DNA from: Lepidostoma basale
Lineage: Eukaryota; Arthropoda; Insecta; Trichoptera; Lepidostomatidae
Length of the DNA: 64,000 nucleotides
Assembly (NCBI GenBank): GCA_022606425.2
Contig: JAHDVF020000251.1
Location: forward strand, 1,582,753-1,646,752
Reading direction: 5' to 3'
A program made the position numbers and the translations under genes. Under the pieces are notes generated by a model. It ran no database searches, was not told where the DNA came from, and worked only from the letters and a program-made list of their open reading frames with translations. Below, in pieces: positions 20,320 to 29,905 of this stretch (the stretch's first letter is position 1; each line of letters begins with the position of its first letter).

Positions 20320-20400
20320 CTATTCTGACCGTCCACTACTGGACGTAAGCCTCCTCTCTTATTTTCCACCCCTTCTATCCTGAGCAATCCGCATCCAGTT
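20320..20400 (-). mobile_element. RTE-4 LINE end fragment
   Basis: On the minus strand GGAGGCTTACGTCCAGTAGT corresponds to the EEAYVQQW-type end of RTE ORFs seen at 33.7 kb. Confidence 0.5.
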
Positions 20401-20444
20401 ACATTATGACTATCTTAATACCATTAGTGAATACAAGTAATTAA

Positions 20445-20640
20445 TACTAATGAAAACGTCTATTTTCTAGAAGTATTATAACATTTTATGTGAATTACGT
20501 GTTTCGCCGGTCTACGCCATTATTACACGCCATAATGCGTTATTATATATAATTTAATGATAACCTCGTAACAAGACGAAATATGTCATTCCCATGAAAT
20601 AAACTAAATCTTGTAGAAAACAGGAGTTTTTTGAAAAGAG
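20445..20640. repeat. HHR-B palindrome
   Basis: Left arm AAAACGTCTATTTTCTAGAA through GTGTTTCGCCGG. Right arm GACGAAATATGTCATTCCCA through CTTGTAGAAAACAGG. Confidence 0.65.
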
Positions 20641-20940
20641 AATTTTAAACACCATATAATGAACTTAATTAATTAAATATTTTTACATAATAAAAATATT
20701 TTCCCCAATAAATGATAATTTCAGAGGTAACCTCTTCCATCCACAGGTATAAATATAACAATAGTGTAAAATCTTGCCGGCAGATATTTACAATATATTT
20801 AAATCTAGTGGCATGTAGAGATTAAAAGAAAAAGTAGGTTAATTGAATTTAGAAAGCACTCAACAATTGAATACAAAAAGTGTTGCACTGTGCTTGATCC
20901 ATCCAGAAAAGAATAGGAAAAAAAATCTATTCAAAAATCT

Positions 20941-21212
20941 CTCTCCGCTTACCCGAAGCTGTTATAGGGGCAGCGGCGCCTTTCGTCAGCTTCACTCGTG
21001 CACTCCCTAGCCCGTCCCCCGTCCATGCGGGACTTACGTTAAAAAAAAAATAATAATATATATATTTGCAACCAAGGGGGACCCAGACCACATTTAAGCT
21101 ACGCTACTCACCCTCGATGTCCCGCCGTACACACATAGCAATACAACAGCAAAAGAAAATACAAAATTGATACATAAATAACATATAATATGTTAGAGAA
21201 AGAATAAAAATG
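20941..21212 (-). repeat. ~270-bp GC-rich repeat, copy 1
   Basis: Nearly identical to 22567-22832, in the same orientation 1.6 kb away. Shared text includes CGCTTACCCGAAGCTGTTAT, CCCGTCCCCCGTCCATGCGG and CCCTCGATGTCCCGCCGTAC. Strand and class are unknown; a poly-A-like run in the middle hints that the minus strand may be the sense strand. Confidence 0.7.
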
Positions 21213-21224
21213 AAATTATTAGTT

Positions 21225-21350
21225 ATTGTAAAAACGAGAAGTCCTCTGTGTTTCCTCAGCACCGTGAAGGTTTCCCTCAGTTATCTCCTTAATATGGTCC
21301 CACCATCGCGCAAGGCCTCTACTTCGAAGATCTGCTTCTAGTTATTTTTC
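21225..21350 (-). mobile_element. RTE-5 LINE fragment
   Basis: The minus frame reads LRSRGLARWWDHIKEITEG, then AEETQRTSR, as in the RTE-5 copy at 32.6 kb (SRGRSPAQWCDQIRERLG). Confidence 0.55.
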
Positions 21351-21424
21351 CTGAAACACAAAAAATTCAATACTTTTTGACTGCATTATCCAGAAGAGAT
21401 TTGATTCACAGTTATGAATAATGT

Positions 21425-21780
21425 AATGTATTGTTTCTTGAACAATGATTTAAAACTCCATATTAAAGACCGTTATATGATTTAAAACTCTATATTTAAC
21501 CACACAACCAGATTTCTTCTTCATAATAATAAGCTATTTTCTGCTCATATTGAAGATTGTCAAATAAATTCCAATACCATTGATTTATATCCCTGATATT
21601 AGACTTAAAAAAAAACTAATACGAATAAAAATACATGTTTCGTCTTTCTAACGTATTATCAAATCTTTAATAATACCTTAGAAAGACAAACATGTCAGTC
21701 CCATAAAATATAATAAAACATCTAAAATACAGAGGATTTTATTCGTATTTATTATTAACGTAAAAGATTTTAAAAATATG
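21425..21780. repeat. HHR-B palindrome with flanking TTGTTTCTTGAACAATG tail
   Basis: Flank TTGTTTCTTGAACAATGATT, AAACTCCATATTAA. Left-arm remnant ATGTTTCGTCTTTCTAACG, TTATCAAA. Right arm CCTTAGAAAGACAAACATGT, CAGTCCCATAAAATATAATA. Confidence 0.6.
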
Positions 21781-21849
21781 TAATATTAATTATTTTATTT
21801 ACAATATAATAATATTATATTAGTCTTGAAACACTATGATACTTCAACA

Positions 21850-22100
21850 TTATTACTGTTAAAATTTAAAATACTATTATAATATCACAATTTATTTTTA
21901 TTCACTGAGAGTGTCGCGACAGCTGTTTCGCCAACCGATGTTGGCATCATCAGATGTTACAATAAAACTTTGTGGTCTAGTCTAGTCTAGTTTTATTTTA
22001 ACACCCGATGGTGGCAACATCGGTGGGCGAAACAGCTGTCGCGAGACTCAGTAAATAAAAATAAATTGTGATATAATAAGTGTTTCAAAATTTTACAGTA
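21850..22100. repeat. HHR-A palindromic element
   Basis: Two inverted arms joined by a TCTAGTCTAGTCTAG centre (21977-21991). The left arm (minus) keeps the hammerhead core. The right arm (plus) has CCCGATGG in place of CCTGATGA. Both keep GAAACAGCTGTCGCGA. Confidence 0.75.
21900..21975 (-). ncRNA. Hammerhead-like motif, HHR-A (21.9 kb), intact core
   Basis: CTGATGA at 21953-21947, a perfect 6-bp stem II GCCAAC-ATCG-GTTGGC, GAAA at 21929-21926, a CAGCTG palindrome, and GTC at 21920-21918. Stem III would be one C-G pair closed by AGCU, as in minimal type-I hammerheads, or a longer stem between two RNA copies. Stem I is poorly paired near the core, but TTTATT and AATAAA further out can pair. 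Confidence 0.65.
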
Positions 22101-22566
22101 ATAATATTATATTATTTAATAAACAAGTAAACGTTGCTTTGAGCTTTAAAACACGTACGAGTATGAGCTCAAAAATGTATTATACTTCCTTAGCAAAGCG
22201 ATCCTACAGTAAACATTTAAAGATGTAAGTTAGTTGAGTAAAAAGCTTTCAAGTTCTAACACTCGATCTGGTCTTCAAGCTTCCAATAGTGTTTACTCCA
22301 AACATTGTTCATATTTTACTTTCTTAAATATGTGGCTATATTGGTCTAATTACAAACAAATATTTACTCTTAAGAATTTATAAAGTGCTTACTTTAAGAG
22401 AGATTGTTACTTTGCAGCGTTAATTATGATAAAACATTTTATTTTAAACTATTTTCCAAGTTTATTTTAAAGAAATGTTTACAAAGTTAATATTTTCACC
22501 GTTAGTCATAACTAAATAAATTCTGAGAACCAATTTTTTTTATAATATGGCCGAGCCATAGAAGGC
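22101..22566. other. No feature recognised
   Basis: AT-rich. TACGAGTA at about 22157 is one of the over-represented 8-mers. Confidence 0.3.
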
Positions 22567-22832
22567 TCCCTCCGCTTACCCGAAGCTGTTATAGGCGCAG
22601 CGGCGCCTTTCGTCAGCTTCACTCGTGCACTCCCTACGCCCGTCCCCCGTCCATGCGGGAGTTACGTTAAAAAAAAAAAATATATATATATGTATATTTG
22701 CAACCAAGGGGGACCTAGACCACATTAAAGCTACGCTACTCTCCCTCGATGTCCCGCCGTACACACATAGCAATACAACAGCAAAAGAAAATACACAATT
22801 GATACATAAATAACATATGTTAGAGAAAGAAT
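22567..22832 (-). repeat. ~270-bp GC-rich repeat, copy 2
   Basis: See copy 1 at 20941-21212. The flanks of the two copies differ, so this is an interspersed element and not a segmental duplication of the whole 1.6 kb. Confidence 0.7.
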
Positions 22833-23084
22833 AAAAAAAAAAAATAATGCACAGCAGGAGGCACAGGAGGAAGGGAGGAGCAGAATAAGGGATATAAGGA
22901 AATTTATTTAATATGTGGACTAGGGAAGGTAACATAGGAAGTTTATACTATATATATTTAAGAGAAGAAAAATAATGCAATTGAACTAAAACCTATTATG
23001 TTAAGTAGGTAAGAATTAATTTTAAATTTATGGATTTTATCAATATTACTACTACTATTATTGATTCTCGGAGCTACATCTAGC
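22833..23084. other. No feature recognised
   Basis: Purine-rich at 22850-22900, then AT-rich. Nothing identified. Confidence 0.3.
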
Positions 23085-23228
23085 TAATCTATCGGCATTT
23101 TATTGTGAGGTGAATTCTACACCGACCAAAGATAGCGGAATAATCACACTGCCATCGCCAGGAATCGAACCCGGGACCTTCGGTATGGCAGACAGACTTC
23201 TTACCACTCTACCACGAAGTCGTCCTTT
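23085..23228 (-). mobile_element. tRNA-derived SINE head and body
   Basis: On the minus strand the head reads CTTCGTGGTAGAGTGGTAAG, with a perfect Pol III B box GGTTCGATTCC. The body begins GGCAGTGTGATTATTCC, CTATCTTTGGTCGGTGTAGA. Truncated in the body. Confidence 0.75.
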
Positions 23229-23249
23229 CCTCAATTATTTTTAAAAAAG

Positions 23250-23525
23250 TTACTATTAAAATTTAAAACACTGTAATAATATCACAATTTATTTTTATTC
23301 ACTGAGAGTTTAGCGACAGCTGTTTCACCAACCGATGTTGTAATCATCAGGTGTTATAATAAACAATATATGAGTTTATTGTAGCACCTGATGATGCCAA
23401 CATCGGCTAGCGAAACAGCTGTAGCGACACTCTCAGTGAATAAAAAGTAATTGTGATATTATTAGTGTTTTAAATTTTAATAGTAATAAAGTTGAAGTAT
23501 CATAGTGTTTCGGCCTAAACAACAA
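23250..23525. repeat. HHR-A palindromic element
   Basis: Left arm (minus) decayed: TGTTTCACCAACCGATG, AATCATCAGGTG. Right arm (plus) keeps the core. The tail runs AGTAATAAAGTTGAAGTATC, ATAGTGTTTCGGCC. Confidence 0.75.
23370..23445 (+). ncRNA. Hammerhead-like motif, HHR-A (23.4 kb)
   Basis: CTGATGA at 23388-23394, stem II region TGCCAACATCGGCTAGC (weakened), GAAA at 23412-23415, CAGCTG, and triplet GTA at 23421-23423. Outer TTTATT/AATAAA pairing as in the 21.9-kb copy. Confidence 0.55.
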
Positions 23526-23529
23526 ATTT

Positions 23530-23830
23530 TAAAAAAAGCATTCGCGAAAGTGCTTTCATGGTAAGTGTAACTGTAGTCGTTCACCATTGCCTCTATCAGA
23601 GATTTTATGTTGGGGTCACCTTCCCTTAACTGGTGGTTTCGGTTTTGTGACGACAAAGATATGTAATATGCCCTCTTCCTGTCTGTTATGACCCTGTTGG
23701 TTATGTCAGTAATCACATCGTCCGGGACTTGCAGAATCACGAAGATCATTCTAGGACGCCGGGGAGTCGTTATGACTGGAAGTCTTGCTGTTGTCATGCA
23801 AGGAGGTGTTTCACTGCATTTTATAGGTAG
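23530..23830 (-). other. Unrecognised ORF fragment
   Basis: A minus-strand frame of about 95-106 codons in unusually balanced sequence. It contains RLPVITTPRRPRMIFVILQV, PDDVITDITNRVITDRK and NHQLREGDPNIKSLIEAM. It starts at an ATG at 23797 and is followed on its 3' side by an HHR-A tail. No domain recognised, and no second copy in the window. It may be a piece of a transposon ORF or a lost host exon. Confidence 0.35.
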
Positions 23831-24184
23831 GCAAGTTAAATATCACCGTGACACTTCCAAATGAATAAAATTTGAGTGAAGTCATAAAATTGATCAATTC
23901 AAATACATAAATATTCATAAGAATATATTATACAACCATAAAGTCTTACGTCACATTGACGAAATTATTTTCATTTATATGCATCTAGTTCCCTCGTTAG
24001 TCGAATAGAATATCAAAAAATTGTAAAAGGTTTGGTTTAATATATCAATAGGTCAAATTTCAATTCTCATCAAAACTGTTTACCATATAATATTAAAATG
24101 CTCGTAAATGATATCACACAAATAATCAAATCTAAAATTGAACATTCCATTTATTTAAATTACCAATTTTTTTGACTAACTAAC
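23831..24184. other. No feature recognised
   Basis: AT-rich. No repeat partner noticed. Confidence 0.3.
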
Positions 24185-24235
24185 TCATATCTCGATGTCG
24201 TGCCTGCTATCGTCCTCAGTGTCTTCAAGACACTG
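24185..24235 (-). mobile_element. RTE-2 LINE scrap
   Basis: The minus strand reads AAGACACTGAGGACGATAGC (KTLRTIA), the RTE-2 signature. Confidence 0.45.
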
Positions 24236-24284
24236 AGAAAACCGCCATACTCCTCAGTCCTGATACAGATTTTTATCGGGATTC

Positions 24285-24700
24285 TTCATTCATACATTGT
24301 AACATGCACGCTTGTCGATTTTTTCCTCATTTTTAAATGTAGCCGCTTTTAAGCGTATTATTAATTTAGTCATGCTATCCTTTCGTTGGTCTTCCACGGT
24401 TTCTCTTTCTATTCACACTTCTTGTATACAATATTTAAACCATTCTTCTCTCGTTTATTTGTTCCTTATGTCCAAACTATTTCAAGGATCCGTTTTTAAA
24501 TACTCGCGATGCAATCATCTGCCTTACATTTCTTCCTTATGTCGTCGTTTGGTATTCTATCATATGTCGTTTTCCCGCACATTAATTAATTTCTACGGCG
24601 TTTATCCTACTTTTATCCTTCATTTGTCAGCTCCAAGTTACACCTGCATAAATAAAAATTGGCACTAAAACTCCATTATAAACTATCATATTTGCTTTGT
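24285..24700 (-). mobile_element. RTE-1 LINE fragment, 3' end missing
   Basis: In reverse complement it aligns with the 37.66-kb copy: ACAAATGAAGGATAAAAGTA, CGACATAAGGAAGAAATG, AAAGGATAGCATGACTAAAT, AATCGACAAGCGTGCATG. Multiple indels; the extreme 3' end is lost. Confidence 0.65.
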
Positions 24701-24719
24701 GGATATATGATACTTATAT

Positions 24720-25334
24720 TGAGAGCACCAGACAATTTTGAGAGCACCATTTATTTTGAATTTGTATGTTTTTCCAATTTTGAAAAATTAATAATAAGGA
24801 ATTTCTCCTATAAAAGTAACTAGCATCGATATAAACGAAACGTTATATGAAACTGAGTCTGGGAATATTCAAGACGCTGGGAAATTTAGACCAGTGAATT
24901 ATGCAAACTTTGATCTTAAATTAACAAGAAGCGTTTGATATATTACCTGTGAGCTTTGCCAGAGCTGACGGGAGGACGCTTAGTGCTAAAGCCTGAATTA
25001 CAGCATGCTTTGGGGGGGTTAGTGTGAGCGACAGGGGAATACAATGTCCCCAGAAACCGTGTACCGGCATTATGTACACGTATTGTGATTCTCGTTTTTA
25101 TGGAAATTTAAAGAAAAATGAGAAAAACAGTTTTATACATTTTTACATATTTATGATGCTAATCTAATAGAAATCTTTCAAAACACTCTTTAAAATCATC
25201 TAATTGCTGAGATAAATAAAATATTAAGAGTTTTTAAATGATGTGTTGTTTGATAATTTAAATAATTGGGTTTTCATACTCGAAAAATTATGAAAATTAC
25301 ATTAATAAATTAATTTTAGTGTTCATATAAGTTA
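24720..25334. other. No gene; short motif shared with 58.1 kb
   Basis: 25040-25075 (CAATGTCCCCAGAAACC, then ACCGGC) resembles 58128-58165 (CAATGTCCACAGAAACC, ACCGGC). Nothing else recognised. Confidence 0.3.
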
Positions 25335-25460
25335 AAAAATATATGATAGAATACCAAAAGACGAAATAGGGAAGAAACGTAAGGCAAATGATTTTATCAT
25401 AAGTAAAATTAAAAATGGATCCCTGAGATGATTTGGACATATGGAACAAATGAACGAGAG

Positions 25461-25616
25461 ATGAATGATTTTATATTTAGTTTACTCTCTCACCCTGACG
25501 AAGCTCCGGCGGTAGCGAAACCGGTTGATGTTACCAAATAAAATGGTTTAGATACAAATACTAAAAGTGTATTATTTTATTTAATAATGTCACACCACGA
25601 ATCAATTGATTCATAC
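25461..25616 (+). mobile_element. HHR-C element inserted in RTE-1
   Basis: About 155 bp carrying a hammerhead-like core and the terminal sequence shared with 19.0 kb (ACTAAAAGTGTATTATTTTA, AATGTCACACCACGAA). The flanks carry imperfect copies of GAACGAGAG / GAACGTTGAGAG, a plausible decayed target duplication. Confidence 0.6.
25480..25540 (+). ncRNA. Hammerhead-like motif, HHR-C (25.5 kb)
   Basis: CTGACGA at 25495-25501, stem II AGCT..AGC with an inner C-G pair, GAAA at 25517-25520, a CCGG palindrome, and GTT at 25524-25526. The core fits CUGANGA/GAAA/GUH. Confidence 0.58.
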
Positions 25617-25954
25617 GAACGTTGAGAGAAGAATGGTTAAAATGTTGTATACACGCAATGTGAGTGGAAAGAGAAGCCGTGAAAGACCAAAGAAAGCATG
25701 GCATGACCAAATTATTCAAATACTGAAAGAAGGCCACATTCAAAGCGGAAGAAAAGACAAAAAAGAACATGCACGCTCGTTAATCAAAATGAATGTGGAA
25801 GAAACTAAAGAGGTATGTCAGGACAGAATGGTATGGCGGTCCATCCTCTCTGCCTACCCCTCCGGGGAAACGGCGTGATGTTTAATTATTTAGGTAGTGT
25901 AACTTAAAAAATCATTTTTTTAAGCTTATCTTATAAAACACTTGGTACTTAAAT

Positions 25955-26090
25955 TATAAAACACTTTGTATTTAACCACGGTATGGTTATTATAATTGAT
26001 GCTAACTAGTTTCGCTTGAAACAAAACTTGGGTCCAACTGTAACTAGTTTACATCAATTATAATAACCATGCTATGGTTTAAAATGAAAT
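25955..26090. repeat. Inverted repeat, ~42-bp arms
   Basis: AACCACGGTATGGTTATTAT, AATTGATGCTAACTAGTTT on the left is mirrored by GTAACTAGTTTACATCAATT, ATAATAACCATGCTATGGTT on the right. The centre holds CGCTTGAAACAAAACTTGG. Probably another foldback element. Confidence 0.6.
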
Positions 26091-26344
26091 GTTTATCTAT
26101 AATTAATATGTATAACCATAAAGTGAGTGTTTCTCATGAAAATCAAATCATTTTTAATCATATCCTTCCACAAGAGATGAAAGATGTGTGATTTATTAGA
26201 ATTAATCTCATAAACATCTCAAAAATTATTTGTATTTTATATTTCGTTTTAAACACGTGTACTATATACTCGTTTATAATATCTGTATAATATAAGACAA
26301 AAATCTTGATTTTTATTTAAATATTCACCACAAACATTTATATT

Positions 26345-26500
26345 ATTATTATCGACATTAGACGATGCTAACAACGATTGGCGAACAGCTGTTGCGACAA
26401 TTTCATATAAATTAAACAAATAAATATTGATATATTACAACACTGTTCTAAATTAAACAGTTCATATTCAAGTATCATAGTATTTTTGCCAAAACAATAG
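26345..26500 (+). repeat. HHR-A element remnant, single arm
   Basis: GACGATGCTAACAACGATTG, GCGAACAGCTGTTGCGACAA, then the tail ATCATAGTATTTTTGCC. One A of the GAAA box is lost. Confidence 0.55.
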
Positions 26501-26994
26501 TTTATATGAAACAATGTATCAAATAAAGCTTCAAAATCTCTTTGAATACGGTGTTCAAGATAATTTATTAGTTGTTTGGAATTATTTCAGCAAATTTCCC
26601 ATTTCACTCAATACGCGCCGCTCAAATTACGTAATACAGTTAATTAATAGAAGATAGCCGATCTTACGTGAATCGACACATCTTAAAATACCAAAGTATT
26701 TTCGCAGTCGTTGAAATTTAATATTCATTCTTATTTGTCAAGGTTTCAATTTAAAACATGTTATGTCTCTAGAAAATACGAAATAAATTCATTTCGACTG
26801 TTTCAAACGAGATGTTTAGTAAATATAGAATGGAATATTACTTTCGCTTTACCTTAAGTACTTTAAATAATACGACTAATATTATTATATCGGTTTATAC
26901 GTAATTTACTTTACATTTATAAAATTCTTAAAAAAAAAATTGGTATTAGAAATATCATGCTAGAAGTTCATTGTAAAAAATGAAAAAAAAAATT
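26501..26994. other. No feature recognised
   Basis: AT-rich. No repeat partner noticed. Confidence 0.3.
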
Positions 26995-27385
26995 AAATGT
27001 ATTTTAAGGATTAATTGTATCTCAATAGAGACGAAGATACAATTTTTTTTGGAACAGAATATGGTAGTCGAGGCGTTTACAGGACTGATGACCTGTCATT
27101 ATGGGTTAAACGATCACTTTATGTTAAAAACATTCCCCATTCCACCCTTCTTACGACCACCACGTCTGACAAATTTTTGGAACTTGTATACATGCTAATA
27201 TGTTAAATAACTTCACATTTTTAGGTCAATCTAAACTAGCGCCATCTATTAAGATTATTTGTAAGCATTAAGCAGAAAATCTTTATTAATGCAATGTGAG
27301 AGGCTTACGCAATAATCACATTGCTAGACAACGCCTGGAGTGAAACTCCAATTTTTATGCTTTTAACTTATACCAATCAGTTTTT
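26995..27385 (+). repeat. Unclassified repeat, second copy of the 18-kb family
   Basis: Matches 17.88-18.26 kb in opposite orientation: ATTGTATCTCAATAGAGACG, ACCACCACGTCTGACAAATT, AAGCATTAAGCAGAAAA, AACGCCTGGAG. A small frame (27015-27206) has about 40 residues related to the minus frame at 18.2 kb (TTTSDKFLELVYML). This may reflect shared origin rather than coding. Confidence 0.6.
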
Positions 27386-27406
27386 TATACAATTTTTTTT
27401 TAATGT

Positions 27407-27829
27407 GAGGGTTATAAAAAAAAATGCAAAGTTATTTGCAAACCCGGCACACTCCACCAACAATCAAAAGTGAGATATGAATTGGGTCTTATTCATAATA
27501 CATTTGCACACAATTTTTATTGATTTTCAGTTTCGAATTCGGCTTCATTCTGAAGAATTTTGCTATTAAAATATAGGGTTTGTTGCAAACATGGCAACCT
27601 CCACTTGAGTGTTGCAAAGCTGGCAAACTCCAAAATGAAATTCAATATTTTACTTTAATTATCAACATAGTGATGATTATTTCATGGCTGATTACTTTTA
27701 AAATACTAACTGGTTGAGATGAAAAAAATAAATATCGTAAAAAAACGCATTTTATTAGCGTATCAGTTTTTTGCGATTTACTCAAAACATCTAATGATGG
27801 AGTTTGCCAGGTTTGCAACTAATACCCTC
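27407..27829. mobile_element. MITE-like element, GAGGGT ends
   Basis: Ends GAGGGTTATA and AATACCCTC, with longer inverted similarity (GCAAACCCGGCACACTCCA versus TGGAGTTTGCCAGGTTTGC). ATGT flanks both ends (27403-27406 and 27830-27833). The GCAAA...GGCAA...CTCC motif is repeated inside near 27583 and 27612. No ORF. Confidence 0.55.
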
Positions 27830-27833
27830 ATGT

Positions 27834-28539
27834 ATACAAATACTTGTAGACAAAAACTGAATTTTATACCCTGGTCATACCTTTATTTTCATCACACCAC
27901 CGCGCAGGAGATCTGTCTGTACTTCTTTTGCCTGGAATGATTCCTGCGATATCCAGGTTACCGACTGCATATTACAGATAGTCTTCCTGGTATTTTGAGT
28001 TCATTAAGGACTGGAGCCTTTCGTCTTTCTTTCAGTTCAAGGTATCCTCTGCATACAACGCCAAAACCACATTTCAAAGAAATATTTTACGTATTCTTAC
28101 ACTATACACATTCATTTCACATGTTTAGTAAATAATTATGCCTTAAAATTCACGTCACGTAAAAGATTGAATTCGTAAAACCCTCAGACATCCTGATGTT
28201 CAAAACGTATTATGGAAAACTAATAAAAGATTTACAATACAAACAGAATTTCCGCTTGCGTCTGACATGTAAGTATGAATAATACAAATTGAAGTGCATT
28301 TCAAGCATCGCTACATTTCCTGACTGGTCGGCGCCGGAGTTCTAATGCAAACTGTCAGTTTTGAATATTTAAAAAAAAACGTCAGGATAAGAAAGTATGT
28401 AAAGTTATCGAATGCATCAGACATGGAGTTTATAAATTGCACAATTCAAATATTGACCATTTTAGATATTTAGATATATCCATTTAGATATAGGACTAAT
28501 GTGTGGATTTTTTTATTTTTCAATATTACAACTAGGTAG
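27834..28539. other. No feature recognised
   Basis: 27870-28060 is less AT-rich, with broken short frames. No family assigned. Confidence 0.3.
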
Positions 28540-28815
28540 ACAAGTATCATCTTCTTCTTCTTCGATGGCCCTACAGCCCATATCGAGCCTTAGCCTCCAG
28601 CATTCTTCGCCTCCAGCTCCTCCTGTCCTCCGCTTCGACCCTCCAATCTGACACTCATAACAATTAACCCCCATCTCTCCTAACTCCATCCTCTCATCGC
28701 AGCTTTGGTCGTGTCTTCTACCACCTTGGTGCCACTCCAGCAATCTTTTTGGGGTTTGAGATGACGGCATCATCTGTACGTGACCGGCCAATCTCAGTCT
28801 ATTCAGTCTAACCTG
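28540..28815 (-). mobile_element. RTE-7 LINE 3' fragment
   Basis: Minus frame: LRLAGHVQMMPSSQTPKRLL, EWHQGGR, then a 3' untranslated part ending in GAAGAAGAAGAAG. Aligns with the longer copy at 44.1-44.7 kb. Confidence 0.75.
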
Positions 28816-29164
28816 TGTGGAGAGACTGGGAGGTATTTTTAAATAGTGTTCTATTTTTAAATAATATTTATTTATGGTTTCTTGAACACTGATGCAAAAC
28901 TATATTTTATTAAATCCTCCGATATTTGATACTCGATGGGATTTGAATGGATGGTCAGGGCCGTGAGGGGACATACCGTGCTGGAAGGTATGTGTACCAG
29001 TAAACGCCATGATACGCCATAGTTGCATCAGCATCATCAACATCAGCAAGATTACCATCTAGTCCGACTCTGTGACGTCCACATGTGATCTTCCCACAAT
29101 CCCTGGGTGTGGCATATTGGACGTACTCGTATGTTGATGTGCCACAGCTAACAGAGAGAGAGAG
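28816..29164. other. No gene; HHR-B flank scrap
   Basis: TTTCTTGAACACTGATGCAA at 28878-28897 is the HHR-B outer flank. 28955-29150 is GC-richer with no identified content, ending in a (GA)n tract at 29151-29168. Confidence 0.35.
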
Positions 29165-29395
29165 AGAGCGAATGGCGATTTTTGGCGCCATAAAACTGGT
29201 TACACCCAGCTATGGGAATATACACCCCTACAGAAAAACCCTGGTCCTTCTAGTAAGGAGGTTGAGTGTTAGGGCAACAACCTAATCTCGTAAAACAACC
29301 AACGTTACGAATACTTCAAGAAATTCGTTTCTTGGAGGAGGCTGAGACTCACCAAAGGTTATAGCGCCGGAGAAGAAGAGGAAGACTCGTATATA
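29165..29395 (+). mobile_element. RTE-like 5' region fragment
   Basis: CTATGGGAATATACACCCCT, CCTGGTCCTTCTAGTAAGGA and GTTAGGGCAACAACCTAA resemble the 5' leader of RTE-type LINEs seen in many invertebrates. No ORF start recognised. Confidence 0.4.
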
Positions 29396-29439
29396 TTATA
29401 TAATACGATAAACTCGCATATACTCGTACTTCCGTTTTT

Positions 29440-29570
29440 AAAATCCCCTCCGGACGCCGTCCACCTGAAAGACCGCCTTAGAAATGGAAGGGACAGCTGG
29501 ACCTCATTATCCTAAAGACAATGATTTCTGTGTCACACATCGTCAGATATATTAAAAGAAGAAGAATAAT
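29440..29570 (+). mobile_element. RTE-2b LINE 3' end
   Basis: CCCCTCCGGACGCCGTCCAC, CTGAAAGACCGCCTTAGAAA and TTTCTGTGTCACACATCGTC, then a (GAA)n tail. The same 3' end is seen in reverse at 41.7 kb. Confidence 0.65.
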
Positions 29571-29665
29571 AACAAATATTTGATAATGCTTTACGATGAC
29601 GAAACATGTCATTCCCTACAACTAAAATATAACTTCTAGAAAACAAACGTATGTATATATTCTTA
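29570..29665 (+). repeat. HHR-B right arm
   Basis: TTTGATAATGCTTTACGATG, ACGAAACATGTCATTCCCTA, CTTCTAGAAAACAAACG. Stem II is poorly conserved. Confidence 0.55.
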
Positions 29666-29724
29666 TTAATATTTTTATTTTTTAACTTACTTATACCCAT
29701 TTCCTTCTTCTTTTTGGGGAAAGA

Positions 29725-29905
29725 AGAAGCTTCTGGAATGAACACGTCACCAGAATGGCTGAATCAAAGGTCGAACGGTTTACCTTAAGGAAGCAGACCT
29801 CAAGGACGATCTTAAAAAAGATGGAAGAACAGCTGGCAGTTCACTTCAAGAAGGAACTTGATGCCAGTAACAGGCCAAAAGTCCTAAACCATGAGGAAGA
29901 ATAAA
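29725..29905 (+). mobile_element. RTE-2-like LINE C-terminal fragment
   Basis: The frame reads WNEHVTRMAESKVERFTLRK, then KKMEEQLAVHFKKELDASNR. It is related to the minus fragment at 38.5-38.7 kb. Confidence 0.5.

Larger units (their letters stand above)
25335..25880 (+). mobile_element. RTE-1 LINE 3' fragment split by a hammerhead element
   Basis: The 5' half ends at about 25460 (GGAACAAATGAACGAGAG). The 3' half resumes at about 25617 (GAGAGAAGAATGGTTAAA) and runs to TCTCTGCCTACCCC and ACGGCGTGATG. The second half has a 90-codon open frame (KRSRERPKKAWHDQIIQILK). Confidence 0.75.

Noticed and set aside
23085..23228. tRNA gene
   Set aside because: A good B box is present, but the acceptor and anticodon arms do not fold as a tRNA, and the same head recurs with a SINE body.
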